Positions 17,939-27,209 of a stretch of 64,000 nucleotides of DNA are shown piece after piece. Numbering within the stretch: position 1 is the stretch's first letter; each line of letters opens with the position of its first letter. The notes under the pieces are model-generated. The model was not told where the DNA came from. It worked only from the letters and a program-made list of their open reading frames with translations, and did no database searches. A program made the translations under genes and the position numbers. Origin of the DNA: Rhizobium sp. Leaf371 (GTDB lineage Bacteria > Pseudomonadota > Alphaproteobacteria > Rhizobiales > Rhizobiaceae); NCBI RefSeq assembly GCF_001424045.1, contig NZ_LMQB01000001.1:284083-348082 (forward strand), read 5' to 3'.

Positions 17939-18093
17939 GTGTCTCATCGCCGGCTGGCGCGTTTCGGTGTGAGCCCGGAGGTCACCAGGACGCTCGCGGG
18001 CCACCGCAATCTGGCGGCGACGCAGCGCTACATCGATGTCCGCGACGACATGATGAAGGCGGCGGTTGAACTTTTGCAATCCATACCCGACAG
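17939..18093 (+). pseudogene. Tyrosine recombinase/integrase remnant (C-terminal catalytic end)
   Basis: About 50 codons preserve the end of a tyrosine recombinase: GVSPEVTRTLAGHRNLAA followed by TQRYIDVRDDMMKAAVEL. The AGH histidine and the TQRYID nucleophile tyrosine are both present. The upstream catalytic box (Arg ... His-x-x-Arg) is not found in the same frame, and there is no credible start, so this is a decayed fragment. It lies directly beside the 3' end of the tRNA-Arg gene, the usual position of an integrase in a tRNA-integrated element. Confidence 0.65.
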
Positions 18094-18243
18094 ATTGCCG
18101 GCAAGAGTTCGCCCGGCAACCTTGCGGTTGGAGCGAAATCGACGGAGTGCGAACGCTTTTTTACGCGCTAACCGGCTTCTTGATCAACCACGTTTCGCTT
18201 TCGCCGGTGAAGGTGAGGGAGCATCCGTGGATCTTGCATTAAT

Positions 18244-18320
18244 TGGCGCACCCGACAGGATTCGAACCTGTGACCTTTGGAATCGGAATCCAACACTCTA
18301 TCCAGCTGAGCTACGGGTGC
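18244..18320 (-). tRNA. tRNA-Arg (anticodon CCG)
   Basis: A 77-base cloverleaf is read on the minus strand. The acceptor stem is GCACCCG/CGGGTGC with discriminator G and an encoded CCA. The D-arm opens GCTC-AGCTGGATA, the anticodon stem TTGGA/TCCAA encloses TTCCGAT (anticodon CCG), and the T-arm is ACAGG-TTCGAAT-CCTGT. It decodes CGG arginine codons. Confidence 0.95.
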
Positions 18321-18597
18321 AGCAACCGGCTTTGCCGGGTGGATGAGGGGTTCATAGCTCAGGTTCGGGTCGGCATCAATGGGGAAGAGGGGGATTGGTG
18401 GAAAATCGGCTGGGGCGGGTCGGAGATGGAGGGATCGGCGATCCGGTTGGAGGGGGCGAGCGTAGATAGGATCAGATTTGGATAACGAACCGTGCGGCGG
18501 CTCGCCGGGATGGCCGGGTCGATGCGGCGCCAGTGTCGGGCCAATGCCGGGCCGATGTCCGGCCAGGGCCGGGCCAATGCCGGAATTGGGAGGGTGG

Positions 18598-19296
18598 ATG
18601 CCGGGGTTTCAGCAAGGATATCGGGCGGTGGTTCTCGGGGCGAGCGGCGGCATCGGGTCTGCGGTTCTGGCCGCGCTTCAGGACGATCCGCGGTGCGGCG
18701 CGGCGGTCGGGCTGTCGCGGCGGGATGACGGGATGGATGTGACCGACGAGGTGTCGGTTGCCGCCGCCGCCCGGCGCATCGGCGATGGTTTCGGGTCGGT
18801 GGATCTCGTCTTCGATGCGACGGGGGCGCTGGAGATCGAGGGACATGGGCCGGAGAAGGCGATCCGGGCGATCGACCCCGCCATCATGGCGCGGCAGTTT
18901 GCCGTGAACGCGATCGGGCCGGCCCTGCTGATCAAGCATTTTGCGCCCTTGCTGCCGCGGGATCGGCCCTGCGCCTTCGCGACACTCTCGGCGCGGGTGG
19001 GGTCGATCGGCGATAACCGGCTTGGCGGCTGGATCTCCTATCGTGCGGCGAAGGCGGCGTTGAACCAGATCGTGCGCACGGCATCGATCGAGATCGCGCG
19101 GACATGTCCCCAGAGCGTCGTCGTTGCCCTGCATCCCGGCACCGTGGAAACCGGGCTGACGGCCACGCATGGCAAGCATGCCGACAAGATGATGCCGGCA
19201 GCGGCGGCGGCAGCGCTTCTCTCGGTGATCTCCGATCTCTCGCCGGCCGAGACCGGGCAGTTCTTTGCCTATGACGGAACGGCGATCGTATGGTAG
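18598..19296 (+). CDS. Short-chain dehydrogenase/reductase family protein
   Basis: 232-residue SDR. The nucleotide-binding motif is GASGGIGS near residue 15, the central NAIGPALL matches the NAG-type strand motif, and the active site is S...SYRAAKAALN (YxxxK). The C-terminal part resembles C-factor-like SDRs (HPGTVETGLT, then a C-terminal FAYDGTAI). The ATG at 18598 follows GGGAGGG by 3-4 bases. It lies 70 bases upstream of the photolyase gene on the same strand and may share its operon. Substrate is unknown. Confidence 0.85.
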   Translation: MPGFQQGYRAVVLGASGGIGSAVLAALQDDPRCGAAVGLSRRDDGMDVTDEVSVAAAARRIGDGFGSVDLVFDATGALEIEGHGPEKAIRAIDPAIMARQFAVNAIGPALLIKHFAPLLPRDRPCAFATLSARVGSIGDNRLGGWISYRAAKAALNQIVRTASIEIARTCPQSVVVALHPGTVETGLTATHGKHADKMMPAAAAAALLSVISDLSPAETGQFFAYDGTAIVW

Positions 19297-19366
19297 CGGC
19301 GCGGCCTGGCTTTGGCATGTGGGAAGGGGCTGGCGCTTCGCTGTGCGGAGAAAAGGCGTGCGTGAG

Positions 19367-20920
19367 ATGAGCGACAGGAAAGTCCGCAAGCTGATCGTCA
19401 TCCTCGGGGACCAGCTGTCGCCGGAGATGTCGAGCCTCGGGGACGCGTCCGTGCAGGATGTCGTGCTGATGTGCGAGGTCATGGAGGAGGCGCAGTATGT
19501 GCGGCATCATCCAAAGAAGATCGCCTTCCTGTTTTCGGCCATGCGCCATTTCGCCGACGATCTCCGGGCGCGGGGGCTGACCGTGCGCTATGTCCGCCTG
19601 GAGGACGAGGGGAATACCGGGTCGTTCGGGGGCGAGGTCGGGCGTGCGGTGTCGGCTTTGCGGCCGGACAGCGTCGTCGTCACCGAGCCGGGCGAGTTTC
19701 GTGTTCTGGAGATGATGAACGGCTGGCAGCGGGCGTTCAACGTGCCTGTCGAGATCCTCGACGATGACAGATTTCTCTGTTCCCGATCCGCGTTTGCAGC
19801 CTTTGCCGGCGGGCGGCGGCAGTTGCGGATGGAGACGTTCTACCGGGAGATGCGCGTCAAGACCGGGCTCCTGATGGAGGGCGACACGCCGGCCGGCGGG
19901 CGCTGGAATTTCGACGCTGAAAACCGCAAGCCCGCAACGCTCGATCTGTTCTCGCAGCCGCGAAAAGGGTTTAAACCGGATGCGATCACGCAAGAGGTGC
20001 TGGCGCTGGTCGGGCGTCGCTTTTCTCAGCATTTCGGGCGGCTCGAGGGGTTCGATTTCGCTGTCACCCGGAAACAGGCGGAGACGCTGCGCGACCGGTT
20101 CATGGCCGACCATCTGCCGCGGTTCGGCGAGCGGCAGGATGCCATGCTGTCGGGCGATCCCGTTCTCAGCCATTCGCTGTTGTCGTTCTACCTCAATGCC
20201 GGATTGCTCGATCCGCTCGATCTCTGTCGCCGGGCCGAGGCCGTCTATCTCGCGGGCGATGCGCCGCTGAATGCGGTCGAAGGCTTCGTTCGCCAGATCA
20301 TCGGTTGGCGCGAGTATATCCGCGGGGTCTACTGGCTGAAGATGCCGGATTATCGCGAGATGAATTTTCTGGAGGCGGATCGGGCGCTGCCGGATTTCTA
20401 CTGGACGGCCGAGACGCGCATGGCCTGCCTTCGGCAGGTGATCACGGAAACGCGCGACAATGCCTATGCCCACCATATCCAGCGGCTGATGATCACCGGC
20501 AATTTCGCCATGCTGGCCGGCGTGCGCCCGCTGGAGATCCACCAATGGTATCTGGAGGTCTATGCGGATGCCTATGAGTGGGTGGAATTGCCGAATGTGA
20601 TCGGCATGAGCCAGTTTGCCGATGGCGGCTTTCTCGGCTCGAAGCCCTATGCGGCCGGCGGCAACTACATAAATCGCATGTCGGATTATTGCGAAGGCTG
20701 CGCCTATGACGTCCGCAAGAAGACGGGAAAGGATGCCTGTCCGTTCAACGCGCTCTATTGGGATTTTCTGGCGCGTAACGAGGACAAGCTAAGGGGCAAC
20801 CACCGGCTGGGGCCGGTCTATGCCGCCTGGGGGCGCATGGGCCCCGAGCAGAAAAGGGAAACGCGGCAGAGCGCCCGGGCATTCCTTGCGGAACTGGACG
20901 CCCTGCCGAAGACCTATTGA
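19367..20920 (+). CDS. phrB: Iron-sulfur bacterial cryptochrome/photolyase (PhrB-type (6-4) photolyase)
   Basis: 517-residue member of the FeS-BCP group of the photolyase family. The N-terminal antenna-binding alpha/beta domain begins KLIVILGDQL; the FAD-binding helical part contains GWREYIRGVYW and NVIGMSQFADGG. Four cysteines are placed as in Agrobacterium PhrB: C354, C442, C445 (YCEGC) and C458 (DACPFN). From my knowledge of PhrB (350, 438, 441, 454) all are shifted by exactly four, which supports a [4Fe-4S] cluster and orthology. It repairs (6-4) photoproducts using light. The start follows GTGAG; the ribosome-binding site is weak. A poorly fitting longer frame is excluded because homology begins here. 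Confidence 0.93.
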   Translation: MSDRKVRKLIVILGDQLSPEMSSLGDASVQDVVLMCEVMEEAQYVRHHPKKIAFLFSAMRHFADDLRARGLTVRYVRLEDEGNTGSFGGEVGRAVSALRPDSVVVTEPGEFRVLEMMNGWQRAFNVPVEILDDDRFLCSRSAFAAFAGGRRQLRMETFYREMRVKTGLLMEGDTPAGGRWNFDAENRKPATLDLFSQPRKGFKPDAITQEVLALVGRRFSQHFGRLEGFDFAVTRKQAETLRDRFMADHLPRFGERQDAMLSGDPVLSHSLLSFYLNAGLLDPLDLCRRAEAVYLAGDAPLNAVEGFVRQIIGWREYIRGVYWLKMPDYREMNFLEADRALPDFYWTAETRMACLRQVITETRDNAYAHHIQRLMITGNFAMLAGVRPLEIHQWYLEVYADAYEWVELPNVIGMSQFADGGFLGSKPYAAGGNYINRMSDYCEGCAYDVRKKTGKDACPFNALYWDFLARNEDKLRGNHRLGPVYAAWGRMGPEQKRETRQSARAFLAELDALPKTY

Positions 20921-20951
20921 AGGCTTACCCCCCGTGTCGGCCGTTGAAGGC

Positions 20952-21947
20952 TCAGACCTCGACGGCGACCTGGCGCTTTTCCTTGACGGAGCGAAGCGCG
21001 GCTTCGGCAAGGGCGAGTGCCGCCAGGCCGTCCGCGCCTGAAGGTGCGATTTCCGTGCCGGTCTCGATGGCGGAAATGAAGCTTGCGATCTCGTTGGCAT
21101 AGGCCTGGGTGTAGCGCGTCATGAAGAAGTCGTGCAGGGGCGGGCGGGTGTAGCCTTCGCCATTGGCGATCTCGATCGACACGGCGCGCTGGTTTTCGGC
21201 GGAAACGACGCCCTTGGAACCATGCACCTCGATCCGCTGGTCGTAGCCATAGGTGGCGCGGCGCGAGTTGGAAATGATCGCCTGCTTGCCGGTGGCGGTT
21301 TCCAGGATCACAGAGACGCTGTCGTAATCGCCGGCGGTACCGATCTCCGGATCGACCAGCACGGCGGCATGGGCCGTGACGATGGTCGGCTCTTCGCCGA
21401 GGAGAAAGCGGGCCATGTCGAAATCATGGATGGTCATATCGCGAAAAATACCGCCCGAGCGCTTGATGTAATCCACCGGCGGCGCGCCGGGATCGCGGGA
21501 GATGATCGTGACCATTTCCACATCGCCGATGCGGCCGTCGTCGATGGCCTGGCGCACGGCCATGAAATGCGGATCGAAGCGGCGGTTGAAGCCGACCATC
21601 AGCTTGCCGCCGGTGGCAGCGACGGTCTTCAGGCAATCGCGAACGCGGCCGACATCCAGATCGATCGGCTTTTCGCAAAAGATCGCCTTGCCGGCGCGGG
21701 CAAAACGCTCGATCAGGTCGGCATGGGTGTCGGTGGGCGTGCAGATGACGACGGCGTCGATGTCATCCGCCGCTTCGATCGCCTCGATGGTGCGAACCTC
21801 GCAGCCATAGCTGTCGGCAATCGCCTGTGCGGCCGCCGGAAATGCGTCGGCAACGGCAACGAGGCGTGCATGGGCGTCGCCGCTCACGGCCTTGGCATGG
21901 ACCTTGCCGATACGGCCGGCGCCGAGGAGACCAAATCTCACAGTCAT
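20952..21947 (-). CDS. iolG: Inositol 2-dehydrogenase (Gfo/Idh/MocA family)
   Basis: 331-residue NAD-dependent dehydrogenase. The Rossmann motif is GLLGAGRIGKVHA at the N-terminus. EKPIDLD is the conserved EKP lysine region, and the catalytic D...H pair is seen in GGIFRDMTIHDFDMARFL. The C-terminal sheet contains YDQRIEVHGSKG, typical of the IolG/IdhA subgroup. It should oxidise myo-inositol to 2-keto-myo-inositol. No other iol genes are in the window, which is also the case for the isolated idhA of several rhizobia. It converges on phrB with a 31-base gap. Confidence 0.88.
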   Translation of the reverse strand: MTVRFGLLGAGRIGKVHAKAVSGDAHARLVAVADAFPAAAQAIADSYGCEVRTIEAIEAADDIDAVVICTPTDTHADLIERFARAGKAIFCEKPIDLDVGRVRDCLKTVAATGGKLMVGFNRRFDPHFMAVRQAIDDGRIGDVEMVTIISRDPGAPPVDYIKRSGGIFRDMTIHDFDMARFLLGEEPTIVTAHAAVLVDPEIGTAGDYDSVSVILETATGKQAIISNSRRATYGYDQRIEVHGSKGVVSAENQRAVSIEIANGEGYTRPPLHDFFMTRYTQAYANEIASFISAIETGTEIAPSGADGLAALALAEAALRSVKEKRQVAVEV

Positions 21948-22289
21948 GTTACCACTTTCGATAGATCGGCCCTGAGAGCCAGAGGACGCGGAATGATACG
22001 CTCACTCCGCACAAGCGCTAGGCGATCCGCCGTGGCAGACCTGTCGGGTCGAGACCGGAGAGAGACCGGCACTGTCGCATCCTTGCCAAGGTCATACAGG
22101 GTCGAGATGCGGCTTGCCATCGCCGGAACGAAAGATTGATCCTGATCTTTGTTTGGAATTTTTATTCCGTTGGATCTATGCCCGTCAAGTCGCTGGCCTT
22201 GCGCTTTGGATGTTTTTTGCGCATGTCCTTTGCCAACGGTTGCGCCATCTCCACATCCATCAGCGCGCGCGACCGCTCCAAGAGGGCGC
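21948..22289. other. Intergenic region between iolG and a small membrane-protein gene
   Basis: 342 bases that should contain divergent promoters. I see a small dyad GGAAT-TTTT-ATTCC near 22155 and an AT-rich patch at 22135-22175. Open frames crossing the region have atypical composition and I do not support them as genes. Confidence 0.4.
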
Positions 22290-22574
22290 ATGCAGAAGTT
22301 CATCGATCCGGATCACCCTTTCTATCGCCCTCTCTGGAGGCGGTTGCTGATCGTCGGGAGCTGCGCGCTCTGGACGGCCGTCGAATTCTGGAACGGCGCC
22401 ACGACATGGGGCATGATCTTTCTGGCCGTCACCGCCTATACCTCGGCGACGCTGATCGTGTTCTTCAAGCCTACGGGTGCGGCCGAGGGTGTCCAGACGG
22501 AGACCGAGCGCGCGGTGGATGCGCCTTCGGCTGACCCGTCCGAAAAACCCTTCCGCGACGAACCGAAGGCCTGA
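22290..22574 (+). CDS. Small two-helix membrane protein, unknown function
   Basis: 94 residues from the ATG at 22290, which has AGAGGG just upstream. The N-terminus is MQKFIDPDHPFYRPLWRR; two hydrophobic helices follow (LLIVGSCALWTAVEFWNG and the MIFLAVTAYTSATLIVFF segment). The hydrophilic acidic tail is rich in E, D and P and is probably cytoplasmic. Proteins of this shape with a DPDHPFYRPLWRR opening occur widely in Rhizobiaceae as hypothetical proteins. No function is known to me. Confidence 0.75.
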   Translation: MQKFIDPDHPFYRPLWRRLLIVGSCALWTAVEFWNGATTWGMIFLAVTAYTSATLIVFFKPTGAAEGVQTETERAVDAPSADPSEKPFRDEPKA

Positions 22575-22598
22575 TCGTCAGAGGCCGGGACGCGTTCG

Positions 22599-23117
22599 CT
22601 ATCTCGGGCGGGGGGCCGTCATGCCGATCGGCAGGCCGCGCTTCAGCCGGCGCAAGGCCTCGTCCACCAGCATATTGGCGATCGTCATGCGTGTGGTCGC
22701 CGCCTCGCTGTCTTCCGGCGCGTGGCGATCCGGATGATTGCGGATGGCGAAGGCCCGGCGCTTCTCGGCGAGCGTCGTCGGCGTGTCGGCATTCGATATC
22801 TCAAGGTCCTCGGCCACCTCGGCGGGTGACAGCCGGTCGAGATGCGCGGGTCGCTCTCGCGGCGGAGGTTCGGGGGCACGGCGCTCCGGGATTTCGGGCA
22901 GTGGCTCGGGTTCGGGCGTCGGGCTCGGGCTCGGGGCTTCTTCCATGTCGGCATAGGCCTGCCGCACGGCGTCGCCGGCGGCTGCGGGTTCCCAGGAAAA
23001 GGCAAGGCCCGTGTTGAGGCCTGAAATGCCGGCGCGCGTCGCGACCTCGATCTCGTCCCGCGGATTTTCCTCTTCGATCCGTTCGAGCACGGACTGGAAG
23101 AGCGATTTGCCGAACAT
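22599..23117 (-). CDS. J-domain-like protein with proline-rich linker
   Basis: 172 residues from the ATG at 23117, which has GGGGAGAC 5 bases upstream. The N-terminal part is mixed helical (MFGKSLFQSVLERIEEENP). A Pro/Glu/Ser low-complexity linker occupies about residues 60-95. The C-terminal end looks like half of a DnaJ J-domain: KRRAFAIRNHPDRH carries the HPD tripeptide needed to stimulate DnaK, followed by a helix with MLVDEALRRLKRG. No zinc-finger or client domain is present, so it would be a specialised co-chaperone. Family assignment rests on the HPD helix context. Confidence 0.65.
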   Translation of the reverse strand: MFGKSLFQSVLERIEEENPRDEIEVATRAGISGLNTGLAFSWEPAAAGDAVRQAYADMEEAPSPSPTPEPEPLPEIPERRAPEPPPRERPAHLDRLSPAEVAEDLEISNADTPTTLAEKRRAFAIRNHPDRHAPEDSEAATTRMTIANMLVDEALRRLKRGLPIGMTAPRPR

Positions 23118-23230
23118 GGCCGTCTCCCCGGAAAAGCCCTGGCGTCGCCGTGGGGGCACGGCTGTCCTCGGCTCGACCCAAGCACGACAGGATTGCGCAA
23201 GCCTGTCCATGTTGGACACAGGGTCGCCTG

Positions 23231-24208
23231 TCAGGCCTTGGCCTCCTGGAGAATCAGGTCGTGCAGCAGCTTGGCGCTGGGGGGAAGTTCGCGACCGCGC
23301 GGCGTGATGAGGCTGTAGGGGCGGATGGTGATGGCGAAATCGATCGGCAGGACGCGGATCTCGCCGATCGACGTGCCGTTGCTCGCCACCAGCTCGGCCA
23401 CGTCCCGGGCAACGGGCGCGATCGCATTGGTGTTGCGCACGATGGAGAGCGTGAGGATGATCGAGGAGGTGTTGATCGTCGTGGTCGGCAGCGGCACGCC
23501 GCTGGCGAGAAAGCTATCCTCGACGGCGCGGCGCAGCAGCGTTCCCGCCGGCTGGAAAACCCAGTCGTGGCCCGGCAGATCCTCATGCACGATGACGGGC
23601 TTTTCGAGCAGGGGATGCCCTTCGCGAACGATCAGGCAGACATCCTCGGATCCGATCTCCACGAGATCGAACTGGCGGGGGTCGATATCGTCGGGAATTC
23701 GGCCGATTACGAAGTCGTGCCGAGCGGCCATGAGCTCGCGGATGAGGACGTTGCTGTTTTCGATCTGGATGCTGATCTCGATGCCGGGATAGGCGGTCGT
23801 CACCTGGTGCATGGCCGGCACGGCGAGATGCAGGGCAGGGCCGGTGACCGAGCCGAGCGACACCGAACCGCCGCGACCGGTCTTCAGTTCGCCGATCTCG
23901 CGCGCGGTTTCGCGCAGTTCGAGAAAGATCGTGCGGGCACGGCGGGCGAGCGCCTTGCCGTAGGGCGTGAGTTCGACGCCCCGGGCCACGCGCTCGCAGA
24001 GCGGTGCCCGCAGGATCGATTCGATGTCTCCGAGCATGCGCGATGCCGCCGGCTGCGAGATCCCCAAAGCCTCGGCCGCCGCGCTGATCTGGCCCCTGTC
24101 CTCGATGGCGAGGATGAGGTGCAGGTGCACGAGCTTCAGCCCGGACTTGAAAACATTGCGCGCGGACGCGCCGAACGGCACAAGTCCTTGATTTTCCGTG
24201 TCTTCCAT
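23231..24208 (-). CDS. gbpR: LysR-family regulator of the sugar-binding-protein operon (GbpR type)
   Basis: 325-residue LysR-type regulator. The winged helix-turn-helix lies at about residues 27-85 (LILAIEDRGQISAAAEALGIS followed by QPAASRMLGDIE), and the periplasmic-binding-like effector domain fills the rest. It is divergent from chvE-gguABC. This is the same arrangement as Agrobacterium gbpR, which controls chvE in response to sugars such as galactose and arabinose. GGGGAG lies about 9 bases before the ATG. Assignment is based on both family and synteny. Confidence 0.88.
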   Translation of the reverse strand: MEDTENQGLVPFGASARNVFKSGLKLVHLHLILAIEDRGQISAAAEALGISQPAASRMLGDIESILRAPLCERVARGVELTPYGKALARRARTIFLELRETAREIGELKTGRGGSVSLGSVTGPALHLAVPAMHQVTTAYPGIEISIQIENSNVLIRELMAARHDFVIGRIPDDIDPRQFDLVEIGSEDVCLIVREGHPLLEKPVIVHEDLPGHDWVFQPAGTLLRRAVEDSFLASGVPLPTTTINTSSIILTLSIVRNTNAIAPVARDVAELVASNGTSIGEIRVLPIDFAITIRPYSLITPRGRELPPSAKLLHDLILQEAKA

Positions 24209-24487
24209 GTGACGTGACTCCCCCAGCTCCCCACGCCGTTAAAAATCACATTCTTTTCATTTATTATACCAAAAAAATTATGGGAGTGATCGAATATTGT
24301 ATTTGACAGTTATGGAGTTTGATTCCAGTTTGCGGCGATGTGCGCCGGCGCTTGCGGAGGTTAAAGCCGGGGGGATTTCTTCATCCATTTGCCCTCCCAA
24401 CTCGGGATCGATTCTCGGGTGCGTCCAGCGCTGCACATATCGCGACGGCTTCAGGCCGGCGCGGTCAACACTCCAGGGAGAGACCGT
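24209..24487. promoter_or_regulatory. gbpR-chvE divergent control region
   Basis: A 279-base gap with a sharply AT-rich core at 24236-24330 in otherwise GC-rich DNA. It should hold both promoters and the GbpR operator. A TTGACA (24303-24308) is a candidate -35 for chvE, but no good -10 lies at the proper spacing, so the start point is not assigned. The chvE ribosome-binding site is GGGAGAGA just before 24488. Confidence 0.6.
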
Positions 24488-25555
24488 ATGAAACTGGTAA
24501 CATCACTTCTGGCCGCTGCCGCCATCGGCGTCGCGTCCTTCGCCTTCCCGGCGTTCGCGCAGGACAAGGGCACCGTTGGCATTTCCATGCCGACGAAGAC
24601 CTCGACGCGCTGGATCTCGGACGGCGAGACCATGGAAAAGCTGTTCAAGGAAGCCGGCTACACCGCCGACCTGCAGTTTGCCGACGACGACATTCCGAAC
24701 CAGCTCGCCCAGATCGAGAACATGGTCACCAAGGGTGCCAAGGTTCTCGTCATCGGCGCCATCGACGGCACGACGCTCTCCGACATTCTCGCCAAGGCCC
24801 ACGAAGCCGGCGTCAAGGTCATCGCCTATGACCGCCTGATCCGCGACAGCGGCAATGTCGACTACTACGCGACGTTCGACAACTTCCAGGTCGGCGTTCT
24901 CCAGGCAACGACGCTCGTCAACGGCCTGAAGCTCGACGGCGCAACCGAGCCGAAGAACGTGGAACTGTTCGGCGGTTCGCCGGACGACAACAACGCCTTC
25001 TTCTTCTACGATGGCGCCATGTCGGTTCTCCAGCCGCTGATCGATGCCAAGAAGATCGTCGTCAAGTCCGGCCAGATGGGCATGGAACAGGTCGGCACGC
25101 TGCGTTGGGACGGTGCCGTTGCACAGGCCCGCATGGAAAACCTGCTGTCCTCGACCTACACCGACGCAAAGGTCGATGGCGTTCTCTCCCCCTATGACGG
25201 TCTCTCGATCGGCATCATCTCGGCCCTGAAGGGCGTTGGCTACGGCTCCGGCGACATGCCGATGCCGATCGTCACCGGCCAGGATGCCGAACTACCTTCG
25301 GTCAAGTCGATCATGGCTGGCGAACAGTACTCGACGATCTTCAAGGATACGCGCGAACTGGCCAAGGTTACCGTTGGCATGGTCGATGCCGTGATCAGCG
25401 GCAAGGAGCCCCAGATCAACGACACCAAGACCTACGACAACGGCGTCAAGGTCGTTCCGGCCTACCTGCTGAAGCCGGTTGCCGTCGACAAGACGAACGC
25501 CAAGGACGTCCTGGTCGGCGCTGGTTACTACACCGCCGAGCAGATCGACAACTAA
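24488..25555 (+). CDS. chvE: Multiple-sugar periplasmic binding protein ChvE
   Basis: 355 residues. A signal peptide of 24 residues ends [10 protein letters not shown]. The mature protein is a family 1 (ribose/xylose-type) periplasmic sugar-binding protein, beginning [19 protein letters not shown]. In Agrobacterium ChvE binds galactose, glucose, arabinose, xylose and others, feeds the GguAB importer, and serves chemotaxis and VirA sensing. The order gbpR-chvE-gguA-gguB-gguC is intact here. Whether virulence sensing applies is unknown, since no vir genes are in the window. A terminator-like hairpin 17 bases after the stop suggests more binding protein than transporter is made. Confidence 0.95.
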   Translation: MKLVTSLLAAAAIGVASFAFPAFAQDKGTVGISMPTKTSTRWISDGETMEKLFKEAGYTADLQFADDDIPNQLAQIENMVTKGAKVLVIGAIDGTTLSDILAKAHEAGVKVIAYDRLIRDSGNVDYYATFDNFQVGVLQATTLVNGLKLDGATEPKNVELFGGSPDDNNAFFFYDGAMSVLQPLIDAKKIVVKSGQMGMEQVGTLRWDGAVAQARMENLLSSTYTDAKVDGVLSPYDGLSIGIISALKGVGYGSGDMPMPIVTGQDAELPSVKSIMAGEQYSTIFKDTRELAKVTVGMVDAVISGKEPQINDTKTYDNGVKVVPAYLLKPVAVDKTNAKDVLVGAGYYTAEQIDN

Positions 25556-25572
25556 GCGATCACGCTATCATG

Positions 25573-25602
25573 GGGTCCGCGATACCAGTCGCGGACCCTT
25601 TT
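25573..25602 (+). terminator. Strong terminator or attenuator between chvE and gguA
   Basis: A perfect 10-base stem (25573-25582 with 25589-25598), 6-base loop TACCAG, then TTTT. Placed 17 bases after chvE within the operon, it should give partial termination, a common way to make the binding protein in excess over the permease. Confidence 0.85.
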
Positions 25603-25673
25603 GGCATATGAGGAGCCTGACCCTCGGCCCGTCCCACCTCATCGCAAGACGGACGGCCACTGGAACGCCTGAC

Positions 25674-27209
25674 ATGGACAATTACATTCTCGAAATGCGG
25701 GGCATCACCAAGACGTTTCCCGGCGTGAAAGCGCTCGACGACGTCAATCTCAAGGTTCGCGAGGGCGAAATCCACGCGCTCGTGGGCGAGAACGGTGCCG
25801 GCAAATCGACCCTGATGAAGGTGCTGAGCGGCGTCTATCCCGCCGGCAGCTATGACGGGGACATCGTTTTCGACGGCTCGGTCCGCCAGTTCAAGGACAT
25901 TTCGGACAGCGAGCATCTCGGAATCATCATCATTCACCAGGAACTGGCGCTCGTTCCGCTGCTCTCGATCGGGGAAAACATCTTCCTCGGCAACGAGGTG
26001 GCGTCCAAGGGTGTCATCGACTGGAAGGAAACATTCGCCCGCACGCGCGAGCTTCTCGCCAAGGTCGGCCTGAAGGAATCGCCCGCAACGCTGATCACCG
26101 ATATCGGCGTCGGCAAGCAGCAGCTGGTGGAAATCGCCAAGGCCCTGTCGAAGAAGGTGCGCCTTCTGATCCTCGACGAGCCGACGGCGTCGCTCAACGA
26201 GACGGATTCGGCCGCCCTCCTTCATCTGCTGATGGAATTCCGCAAGCAGGGCATGACCTCGATCATCATTTCGCACAAGCTGAACGAGATCAAGACGGTT
26301 GCCGACAAGATCACCATCCTGCGCGATGGCGGCACGGTCGAAACCCTCGACTGCCACAATGAGGATATCGGCGAAGACCGGATCATCAAGGGCATGGTCG
26401 GGCGAGACATGGACGACCGCTATCCGCCGCGCGATCCGAAGATCGGCAGCACGCTGCTGGAAGTGAAGAACTGGAACGTCTACCACCAGCACCACCGCGA
26501 CCGGCAGTTCCTGCATGACGTGAACTTCACGGTTCGCGCCGGCGAGGTCGTCGGCATCGCAGGCCTGATGGGCGCCGGACGCACCGAGACGGCCATGAGC
26601 ATCTTCGGCCGTTCCTGGGGCCACAAGATCACCGGCGACGTGATGATGCACGGCAAGCCGGTCGATGTCAGCACGATCCAGAAGGCGATCGAGGCGGGGC
26701 TGGCCTATGTCACCGAGGACCGCAAGCATCTCGGTCTCGTGCTGAACAACAACATCATGCACAATACGACGCTCGCCAACCTGCCGGCCGTGGCCAAGGG
26801 CGGCGTGATCGACGGGCACCGTGAGCGCGAGGTCGCCACCGACTACCGCAAGCGCCTGCGCATCCGCTCGCATTCGATCTACCAGGAAACGGTGAACCTT
26901 TCGGGCGGCAACCAGCAGAAGGTCGTGCTGTCCAAGTGGCTGTTCACCAATCCGGAAATCCTCATCCTCGACGAGCCGACACGCGGCATCGACGTCGGTG
27001 CGAAATACGAAATCTATTCCATCATCAACCAGCTGGCTGCCGAGGGCAAAGGCATTCTCATGATCTCGTCCGAGATGCCCGAGCTCCTGGGAACCTGCGA
27101 CCGCATCTACGTCATGAACGAAGGTCGCATCGTCGCGGAACTCCCCAAGGGTGAAGCCAGCCAGGAATCCATCATGCGAGCCATCATGCGCTCCGGGGAG
27201 AAGCACTAA
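25674..27209 (+). CDS. gguA: Sugar ABC transporter ATP-binding protein GguA
   Basis: 511-residue protein with two fused ATPase domains, as in XylG/MglA. Domain 1 (about 1-250): Walker [10 protein letters not shown], Walker [13 protein letters not shown]. Domain 2 (about 260-511): degenerate P-loop region [10 protein letters not shown], signature LSGGNQQKV and Walker [12 protein letters not shown]. The start at 25674 ([15 protein letters not shown]) matches the family N-terminus; the upstream in-frame part is untranslated leader after the chvE terminator. It energises sugar import via GguB and overlaps gguB by one base (TAATG). Confidence 0.94.
   Translation: MDNYILEMRGITKTFPGVKALDDVNLKVREGEIHALVGENGAGKSTLMKVLSGVYPAGSYDGDIVFDGSVRQFKDISDSEHLGIIIIHQELALVPLLSIGENIFLGNEVASKGVIDWKETFARTRELLAKVGLKESPATLITDIGVGKQQLVEIAKALSKKVRLLILDEPTASLNETDSAALLHLLMEFRKQGMTSIIISHKLNEIKTVADKITILRDGGTVETLDCHNEDIGEDRIIKGMVGRDMDDRYPPRDPKIGSTLLEVKNWNVYHQHHRDRQFLHDVNFTVRAGEVVGIAGLMGAGRTETAMSIFGRSWGHKITGDVMMHGKPVDVSTIQKAIEAGLAYVTEDRKHLGLVLNNNIMHNTTLANLPAVAKGGVIDGHREREVATDYRKRLRIRSHSIYQETVNLSGGNQQKVVLSKWLFTNPEILILDEPTRGIDVGAKYEIYSIINQLAAEGKGILMISSEMPELLGTCDRIYVMNEGRIVAELPKGEASQESIMRAIMRSGEKH

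Noticed and set aside
18243-18485. 80-residue + strand frame reading GFEPVTFGIGIQHSIQLSYG
   Set aside because: This is the antisense translation of the tRNA-Arg gene, a well-known source of false hypothetical proteins.
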